From the NCBI GenBank assembly GCA_964476375.1, contig CAYYZW010000122.1, forward strand, positions 1 through 8,101: 8,101 nt of DNA. The letters run 5' to 3'. Below the pieces are notes generated by a model. It was not told the DNA's origin and did not search any database. It was given only the letters and a program-made list of their open reading frames with translations. Within the stretch, counting starts at the first letter, position 1. Each line of letters opens with the position of its first letter. The DNA comes from SAT2750 sp964476375 (GTDB lineage: Bacteria > Planctomycetota > Planctomycetia > Pirellulales > Pirellulaceae). A program made the translations under genes and the position numbers. Positions 1 to 5,315 of the stretch are shown one piece after another.

Positions 1-12
1 TCGTCTAACGAC

Positions 13-2037
13 TCAACGGCCAACCAGTTCACGAGCCTGGCCGGCGACATTTTCTGCCGTAATGCCAAAGTGCTCGTAAAGAACACTGGCTGGGGCCGAC
101 GCCCCGAATCCGGTCATCCCCACGAAACGGCCTCTCTCTCCCAGATAAGCATCCCATCCCTGGCGAATTCCAGCCTCCACGGCGACCCGTGCGACGACAC
201 CCGGCGGAAGCACCTGGTCACGGTATTGCTGATCCTGCTGATCGAAGAGCTCCCAGCATGGCATGCTGACAACGCGCGAGGCAATGCCCTCGGCGGACAA
301 CTGGTCATGGGCTGCCAGGCAGATACCAATCTCGCTGCCGGTACCGAGTAACAATACCTCGGGGTCACCATCCGAATCCGCCAGGACATAGGCCCCCCGT
401 TCGACTGCCGGTTCTGCATACTTCTCTCGGCAAAGCGTGGGAAGTCCCTGCCGGGTCAGGACAAGCATGGAAGGATGGTCCGGTGTCCTGAGTGCCGCAC
501 GATAACACTCGGCCACCTCCCCGGCATCCGCCGGCCGCATCACAAGCAGGTTGGGGATAGCCCGACAGGCAGCCAGCTGGGCTACCGGCTGGTGCGTGGG
601 GCCATCTTCCCCGAGGCCGATCGAGTCATGCGTCATCACATAAATCACGGGCAAGTGCATGATCGAACTAAGCCGGAGAGAGGGACGCAGGTAGTCCGCA
701 AAGACAAAGAACGTGGCGCAGTAGGGTCGCAGGCCCGAGAGCGCCATGCCATTGGAGATGGCGGCCATCACATGTTCACGGATGCCAAAATGCATATTTC
801 GCCCGGCATAATTCCCACTGCTGAAGTCCCCGGCATCCTCTTCATTCAGCATGGTCATCGTCGAGGGTGCCAGGTCTGCCGACCCACCGAGCAGCCAGGG
901 CATTTTCCCAGCCAGCCCGTTAAGCACGATCCCCGAGGAGACCCGGGTCGCCGGTCCTTTTTCATCCACCGGGAAAACCGGGATGCCATCCTCCCAGTCA
1001 CCGGGCAGCTCTCCCCGCCAGATGCAGTCAAGCTGTTCTGCTTGGGCAGGAAACTCGCTCGCGTACCGTTCAAGATCCTGCTGCCACTGGAGTTTCTGGG
1101 CAGCACCCCGGGTACCGAGACCCTCCTGCATGTGCTGGAGAACCTCGGCGGGAACATGGAAGGGCTCCTCGGCCGTCCAGCCGTAGGCCTGCTTGGTAAG
1201 AACGATCTCTTCTTCTCCCAGCGGTGCGCCGTGGGCCGCATGCGAGTCTGCTTTGTTGGGCGATCCGTAGCCAATCACGCTTCGCAGGATGACCAGCGTG
1301 GGCTTGTCGCTGGTCTGCTGAAAGGCCGTCAGTGCCTGTCGAATCGCATCCAGGTCATTGGCATCCTCCACCGTCACCGTGTTCCAACCCAGGCCCTGGA
1401 ATCGAGTCGCCACGTCCTCGCTGAAAGACAGGTCGGTCTCCCCCTCGATGGTGATCCGGTTATCGTCATAGATCCAGCAGAGATTTCCCAGCTTGAGATG
1501 ACCGGCCAGCGAGGCCGCCTCGCAACCGATCCCTTCCATCACGTCACCGTCACTGCAAAGGACATAGACGTTGTAGTCCAGCAGCTCATGACCTGGCCGG
1601 CCATAACGGGCGGACATCCAGTGGGATGCCATTGCCATCCCGACGCTGGTTCCGACTCCCTGTCCCAGCGGACCGGTCGTCATTTCAATTCCCGCCGCAT
1701 CTCCCAGTTCAGGGTGCCCGGCACATGGACTTCCCAGTTGACGGAATGACTTGATATCTTCCAGGGAAATAGCCGCGCCATCCCCTTCCTCATTCTGGAC
1801 ACCGGCCAGGTGAAGGATGGAATAAAGGAGCATCGAGGCGTGCCCACAGGAGAGGACAAAGCGATCCCTGGCCGGCCAGTGTGGCTGCTGCGGATCGTAC
1901 CTGAGAAATTCATTCCAGAGCAGGTAAGTGACAGGGGCCAGGGCCATCGGCGTGCCGGGGTGACCGCTGTTGGCCTTCTGAACCGCATCCATCGAGAGCG
2001 TTCGAATTGTATTAATCGCCAGTTGTTCTATGGACAT
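13..2037 (-). CDS. tkt: Transketolase
   Basis: Transketolase is a thiamine diphosphate (ThDP) and Mg-dependent cytosolic enzyme. It moves two-carbon ketol units between sugar phosphates in the pentose phosphate pathway. The 674 residues match the family's usual length. Visible in the sequence: His26 in SGHPG, His66 in SCGHAS, GPLGQG at 122-127, the metal/ThDP segment from Asp163 (DGD) to Asn193 (YDDN), His269 in HAAHGAPLG, GGSADLAPS at 384-392, the catalytic Glu421 in FGIREH, and His482 in GEDGPTHQP. All three domains (PP, Pyr and C-terminal) are therefore present and the catalytic set looks intact. The ATG start is supported by a purine-rich AGGAAGGA stretch just upstream. The stop is TGA. 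The gene is transcribed away from the small broken gene, with a 226-base divergent spacer between them. No partner pentose phosphate gene is visible. I am very sure of the family. Confidence 0.98.
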   Translation of the reverse strand: MSIEQLAINTIRTLSMDAVQKANSGHPGTPMALAPVTYLLWNEFLRYDPQQPHWPARDRFVLSCGHASMLLYSILHLAGVQNEEGDGAAISLEDIKSFRQLGSPCAGHPELGDAAGIEMTTGPLGQGVGTSVGMAMASHWMSARYGRPGHELLDYNVYVLCSDGDVMEGIGCEAASLAGHLKLGNLCWIYDDNRITIEGETDLSFSEDVATRFQGLGWNTVTVEDANDLDAIRQALTAFQQTSDKPTLVILRSVIGYGSPNKADSHAAHGAPLGEEEIVLTKQAYGWTAEEPFHVPAEVLQHMQEGLGTRGAAQKLQWQQDLERYASEFPAQAEQLDCIWRGELPGDWEDGIPVFPVDEKGPATRVSSGIVLNGLAGKMPWLLGGSADLAPSTMTMLNEEDAGDFSSGNYAGRNMHFGIREHVMAAISNGMALSGLRPYCATFFVFADYLRPSLRLSSIMHLPVIYVMTHDSIGLGEDGPTHQPVAQLAACRAIPNLLVMRPADAGEVAECYRAALRTPDHPSMLVLTRQGLPTLCREKYAEPAVERGAYVLADSDGDPEVLLLGTGSEIGICLAAHDQLSAEGIASRVVSMPCWELFDQQDQQYRDQVLPPGVVARVAVEAGIRQGWDAYLGERGRFVGMTGFGASAPASVLYEHFGITAENVAGQARELVGR

Positions 2038-2141
2038 TCTTTTCCTTCCTGTTCTCTTAGATTACCAATCAATCACAGAGGCCCGATGATTTCAACCCGG
2101 GCACCCCAGTTACCGGAACAGGCAAGGCGATTGGGGCTTGT

Positions 2142-2154
2142 AAAATACTATTTT
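2142..2154. promoter_or_regulatory. AT-rich inverted repeat in the divergent spacer
   Basis: Two perfect 6-base arms, AAAATA and TATTTT, flank a single C. This is the most AT-rich patch in the 226 bases between the transketolase start and the start of the broken small gene. Its position suits a regulator-binding site or a melting region for divergent promoters, but I found no well-matched -35/-10 pair on either strand around it. The rest of the spacer shows no gene and no other clear element. Confidence 0.3.
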
Positions 2155-2263
2155 GTGGTACTCTCTCCTCCGGAATCTGCCTTCAAACGCAGGTCGAAAA
2201 AACACCTTTCCTGCCCAATTCTGACCAGACGAAAAACCCTTGCCTCAAGAAAGGAAACCAAGC

Positions 2264-2734
2264 ATGTCCCCTCAGCCAACAGAAAACACCGCCACCGCCT
2301 GGCATCGCTCCTTTGCCATTGAATTCAACAACCTTGCATGGGACCTGTCGGTCCAGGACCGCAGCCCGAAGGAAGACGAAGAGATGCTCAACGCGGCCCA
2401 TGCCTCAGCCTTTCACTGGACCTAGGTCGGTACGACACTCCATCAAATGCGTGCCACCATGCTCCTGGCGGAGGCCCATGCACTGCTGGGCCATGGAAAA
2501 TCTGCCCTGGAATATGCCACGACGATGTGCGACTTCTTCTTGAACCAGGACGATACCCCTGACTGGGAGATCGCTTTCACCCACGCGATCCACGCCCATG
2601 CAGCACATCTTGCGGGAAACACCGGGAGATACACGACCGCCTATCGTGATGCCCGTGAAGCAATCGAGGCGATCTCTGATCCCGACGATCGTGAAATCGT
2701 CCAGCAGACGTTTAACCATATCCCGTCCCCCTGA
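2264..2734 (+). pseudogene. Small helical conserved-type protein interrupted by in-frame amber stop
   Basis: One reading frame runs from ATG 2264 to TGA 2732-2734 and would give 156 residues, but codon 54 is TAG (2423-2425). The 53 residues before the stop end in AHASAFHWT. The same frame resumes at once with VGTTLHQMRATMLLAEAHAL and stays open for 102 codons, ending QTFNHIPSP. The two halves read as one alpha-helical protein, with HW...VGT and MRATMLLAEAHALLG in a continuous run. I believe this belongs to a small family of uncharacterised bacterial proteins, recalled rather than searched. AAGGA at 2251-2255 sits 8 bases before ATG 2264 and favours that start over the in-frame TTG at 2240. 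No frameshift is needed, so a point mutation (for example CAG to TAG), a sequencing error or readthrough all fit. An ATG at 2447 could allow restart of the C-terminal half, but it has no clear ribosome-binding site. The function is unknown. Confidence 0.7.
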
Positions 2735-2761
2735 GAGAATCTGTTTGCTCTTGCGGGGGGA
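2726..2761 (+). terminator. GC-rich hairpin over the end of the broken gene
   Basis: CCCCC at 2727-2731 pairs with GGGGG at 2755-2759. After a small bulge, GAGAG at 2733-2737 pairs with CTCTT at 2748-2752 (one G-U pair). The loop of about 10 bases is 2738-2747. The stop codon of the small gene lies inside the left arm. No T-tract follows, since the next bases are purines, so this is not a textbook intrinsic terminator. It could still act as a weak terminator or an mRNA 3' stabiliser between the broken gene and the SlyX-like gene. Confidence 0.35.
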
Positions 2762-2834
2762 GGGAAGGATCAGGTATAGAAATCCGGTTGCCGACTTCAT
2801 TTGCCCGTTCATTCTTCTTTCCCGGTCAGGCCCC

Positions 2835-3053
2835 ATGGCATCTTCAGAACCTGCTGCTTCTCGCCAGAAGATCGACGAACGTGTCGACAAGCTGGAGACG
2901 CTGTTCACGCACCTGGAAAAAACCGCCCAGGATCTGGACGACGTGGTGATCGATGGTCACCAGCGACTCGAGAACCTGAGTGATCAAATACAGGACCTGC
3001 AGCGACGGGTCAAACAAAGCCCGGAGACCGCGGGCGACGACAAGAACGATTGA
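2835..3053 (+). CDS. SlyX-like coiled-coil protein
   Basis: This is a 72-residue acidic protein predicted to be almost entirely helical. The core at residues 10-56, from KIDERVDKLETLFTHLEKT through LENLSDQIQDLQRRV, has leucine and hydrophobic residues at heptad spacing, the mark of a short coiled coil. Its size and the pattern of LETL..HLEKT..DLDDVV followed by a second helix resemble the SlyX family, small bacterial proteins of unclear function. The tail (SPETAGDDKND) is charged and probably disordered. The frame is open upstream as far as 2598, but that part overlaps the preceding gene in another frame and reads like non-coding sequence, so ATG 2835 is preferred. I see no strong Shine-Dalgarno site. 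An 87-base gap leads to the permease on the same strand, so co-transcription is possible. The family assignment is moderately sure and no function is inferred. Confidence 0.75.
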   Translation: MASSEPAASRQKIDERVDKLETLFTHLEKTAQDLDDVVIDGHQRLENLSDQIQDLQRRVKQSPETAGDDKND

Positions 3054-3140
3054 GCATCGCTTGCCGAGAGCTGCAGGCGAGTGCCACGAGCAGTACACTG
3101 GTGACATCTCCCAGTTCGCTTTCCCGGGTATTTTGCTGCC

Positions 3141-4553
3141 ATGGCCACGCTCCCGCCTGATCCATCCTCTCCCAGTCTCGCTCGAAAGCTGGGAACCACG
3201 GCCGCCATTGCCATGGTGGTAGGAAGCGTGATCGGATCGGGGATTTTCGCCAAGCCCGGAGATATCGCCCTTTACGGCGGTCAGTTCCCACTGATCATTG
3301 GCGCCTGGGTGGTGGGAGGCCTGGTCTGCCTGTTTGGCGCCCTCTGCATGTCGGAGTTGGCCCGGATGCATCCCGCGGCGGGCGGGCACTATGTTTACAT
3401 GCGAGAAGCATACGGGAAGCCAGGTGCTTTTCTTTCTGGCTGGAATGACACCCTGCTGGTCCAACCGGCGGCAAACGGCGCCCTCTCTTTTCTCTGTATC
3501 CGAACCCTGGCACAGCTATTTGGTTACGAGAGTGGCTTCGGAATCTGGGTGGACACCTCCCTGGCAGCCTCGATCATCGTATTGTTAACGACGGTCAATG
3601 TGGCTGGCGTGGTCTGGGGAGGCCTGGTCCAGACAATCACGACGTTCATCAAGGCCGGCTTCCTGCTTGCCTTTGCCTCCCTGCCTATTTTCCTCCTCTT
3701 CGGCAGTAGCGAGGTTGTCAGCATTGCCAACTTCGGAACCCAGGATATTCCTGACAAGGATATGATGTTTCGGCTCACAAAGATCTTCCTGGCCATCATG
3801 TGGGCCTACAACGGCTGGCACTTTGTCACACCGGTGGCCGAGGAGATTCGTGACCCACAAAAGAACCTCTCCCGTGCCCTGGTCGGTGGAATGGTCATCT
3901 TGATCATTCTCTATGTCATTTTCACCCTGGCAATGCACTCGGTCATGTCGGTCACCGAGGTCGCCAGTTCGGGCAAGTTTGCCTCCCAGGAAGCAATGAA
4001 GAAAATGTTCCCCTCGCAGGCCGGCCTGGCTGTCTCGATCGCCAGCGTGGTGGTCATCATCAGTACATTCAGTGCCGTCAATGCAGGCCTGCTGGTCACT
4101 CCTCGCGTGACCTATGCCATGGCTCGCGATCGGGTCTTCTTTCCCAGCCTGGAGAAAATCCATCCCCGTTACAAAACCCCGGCCAGGTCCATTGCGCTGC
4201 AGGGGATCATGGCAATCCTGCTGCTGCTGATCGTGCCGGCTTACATCACGCTGCTGCAACTGGAGGACGCGCAGGACACGTTCGATGTCCTCACCGACTA
4301 CAGTGCCTTTACCAGCGTCGTGTTTTACGTGATGGCCGTTGCCGCGGTGATGGTGCTGCGCTGGCGTCAACCGGACCGCGAGCGACCCTACCGCGTTCCC
4401 GGTTACCCGTTGATACCGATCATTTTCCTGGTTTTCAACATCTGGTTTCTCTCCCAGGTGTTCATCAACACCCGGCAAAGTGCCCTGATTGGTGCCGGCC
4501 TGATCATGATCGCCATTCCCGTCTATTACCTGATGCGCCGCCGCTGGCTGTAA
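3141..4553 (+). CDS. APC-superfamily amino acid permease
   Basis: This 470-residue inner-membrane protein has about 12 hydrophobic segments, the length and layout of amino acid-polyamine-organocation (APC) transporters. The first helix carries the hallmark VGSVIGSGIFAKPG (GSGIF at 32-36), where the substrate's backbone groups are bound in this fold. Around residues 220-240, MWAYNGWH is followed by VAEEIRDPQKNLSRAL, the typical helix 6 and cytoplasmic loop of the LAT-like branch of the superfamily. Near the C-terminus, DRERPYRVPGYPLIPI is the usual motif before the last helices. The likely role is uptake or exchange of an amino acid, with the substrate not predictable from sequence. ATG 3141 places a short polar tail before helix 1. 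No clear Shine-Dalgarno site precedes it. It follows the SlyX-like gene by 87 bases. The stop is TAA. The family call is very sure. Confidence 0.95.
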   Translation: MATLPPDPSSPSLARKLGTTAAIAMVVGSVIGSGIFAKPGDIALYGGQFPLIIGAWVVGGLVCLFGALCMSELARMHPAAGGHYVYMREAYGKPGAFLSGWNDTLLVQPAANGALSFLCIRTLAQLFGYESGFGIWVDTSLAASIIVLLTTVNVAGVVWGGLVQTITTFIKAGFLLAFASLPIFLLFGSSEVVSIANFGTQDIPDKDMMFRLTKIFLAIMWAYNGWHFVTPVAEEIRDPQKNLSRALVGGMVILIILYVIFTLAMHSVMSVTEVASSGKFASQEAMKKMFPSQAGLAVSIASVVVIISTFSAVNAGLLVTPRVTYAMARDRVFFPSLEKIHPRYKTPARSIALQGIMAILLLLIVPAYITLLQLEDAQDTFDVLTDYSAFTSVVFYVMAVAAVMVLRWRQPDRERPYRVPGYPLIPIIFLVFNIWFLSQVFINTRQSALIGAGLIMIAIPVYYLMRRRWL

Positions 4554-4570
4554 CACTTGTGGCTTGACGA

Positions 4571-4599
4571 TTGACCATCGGGCAGCGGAGACATAGGAT
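4571..4599 (+). promoter_or_regulatory. Candidate sigma-70-type promoter
   Basis: TTGACC at 4571-4576 (5 of 6 to the -35 consensus) is followed by a 17-base spacer and TAGGAT at 4594-4599 (4 of 6 to the -10 consensus). It lies in the 99-base gap after the permease and about 54 bases before the ATG of the next gene. A second TTGAC at 4564-4568 is too far away for normal spacing. It would give the downstream membrane protein gene its own transcription start. Confidence 0.4.
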
Positions 4600-4652
4600 G
4601 ATTTTTAGTCCATCCCGGGCTTTCCGCAGATCCCCGTTGAGCAGGGCTCCCC

Positions 4653-5303
4653 ATGCAAACACTCCACCTTTGCATCTCGCTCGGCCCCCTGGCGGTCTAC
4701 CTGTTCATGGTCGGGCTGATCAATTCCCGCCGCAGACCCTTTCTGACGAGCGGCGCACGGGACATGGCAGCCCTGGGAATTGCCCTCTGTGGTTTTTTCA
4801 TTATCGGCCCGCTGCAGCTCTTTGTTCCCGACACGGCAGCAGACCGTTTTGGCCCCTATATCTGGCTGATGATGATCACGCTCTACGTGCTGGCCTGGAC
4901 ACTCGGTGTGCTGCTGATGCGCCCCCGACTGGTGATCTACAACATCACCACCGACCAGCTACGGCCGCTGCTGGCCAGCACGGTCAAGGAGCTGGATGAG
5001 GAAATGCGACGAGCCGGCCAGTGTCTGATCATGCCACAGCTCAATATCCAGTTCACCGTGGAACCCGCTGGCCCCTTGCGATGTGTGCAACTGGTGGCCG
5101 CAGGCCCCAGCCAGGACGCGGCGGGCTGGCGGAAACTGGAAATAGCCCTGGCCAGGAGCCTCAAGGAATCCAGGGCCCCGGTCAACTGGTACGCCACGAT
5201 CCTGATGGCATTTGCACTCTGCATTGGTGCTATCATCAGTTTCCGCATGGCCCATGACGCCCCGCTGGTAAGCCAACAGCTTCAGGACATGCTTCGTCTC
5301 TGA
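4653..5303 (+). CDS. Four-helix membrane protein of unknown function
   Basis: I do not recognise a named family for this 216-residue protein. Three hydrophobic helices lie near residues 4-23, 38-58 and 67-89, and a fourth near 179-198. Between helices 3 and 4 is a soluble region of about 90 residues containing LVIYNITTDQLRPLL and a helix rich in charged residues (TVKELDEEMRRAG). It also has beta-like stretches (LNIQFTVEP, LRCVQLVAAG), so it may be a small folded domain. It ends with a short polar tail after the last helix. The coding frame is clean, and AGGG at 4643-4646 gives a weak ribosome-binding site 6 bases before the ATG. It follows the permease by 99 bases with a candidate promoter between, so it may be transcribed separately. 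Its TGA stop lies 12 bases from the end of the convergent DUF255 gene. The protein is clearly real, but its role is unknown. Confidence 0.85.
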   Translation: MQTLHLCISLGPLAVYLFMVGLINSRRRPFLTSGARDMAALGIALCGFFIIGPLQLFVPDTAADRFGPYIWLMMITLYVLAWTLGVLLMRPRLVIYNITTDQLRPLLASTVKELDEEMRRAGQCLIMPQLNIQFTVEPAGPLRCVQLVAAGPSQDAAGWRKLEIALARSLKESRAPVNWYATILMAFALCIGAIISFRMAHDAPLVSQQLQDMLRL

Positions 5304-5315
5304 ATGCCCGGGCTG

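Noticed and set aside
475..1749. 424-codon open frame on the plus strand, antisense to transketolase
   Set aside because: The opposite strand encodes transketolase with every catalytic motif. The antisense product has no recognisable fold and reads as a codon-bias shadow.
2067..2095. TTGAAA, 17-base spacer, TTGATT on the minus strand as the transketolase promoter
   Set aside because: The -35 is good, but the -10 matches only 3 of 6 and lacks the key A at its second position.
2423..2425. TAG reassigned as a sense codon in this organism
   Set aside because: Two other genes in the window end with TAG in the expected place, and no tRNA or related gene is visible.
2751..2780. TTGCGG, 18-base spacer, TATAGA as a promoter for the SlyX-like gene
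   Set aside because: The -35 matches only 3 of 6, the -10 lacks its final T, and the -35 overlaps the hairpin's right arm. It is too weak to list.
2598..2834. Longer form of the SlyX-like protein starting at 2598
   Set aside because: The added part overlaps the preceding gene in another frame and lacks the helical, charged character of the core.
3585..4556. 323-codon minus-strand frame opposite the permease
   Set aside because: It is the complement of a clear permease gene. The product is rich in His, Asp and Gln, as expected from reading hydrophobic codons backwards.
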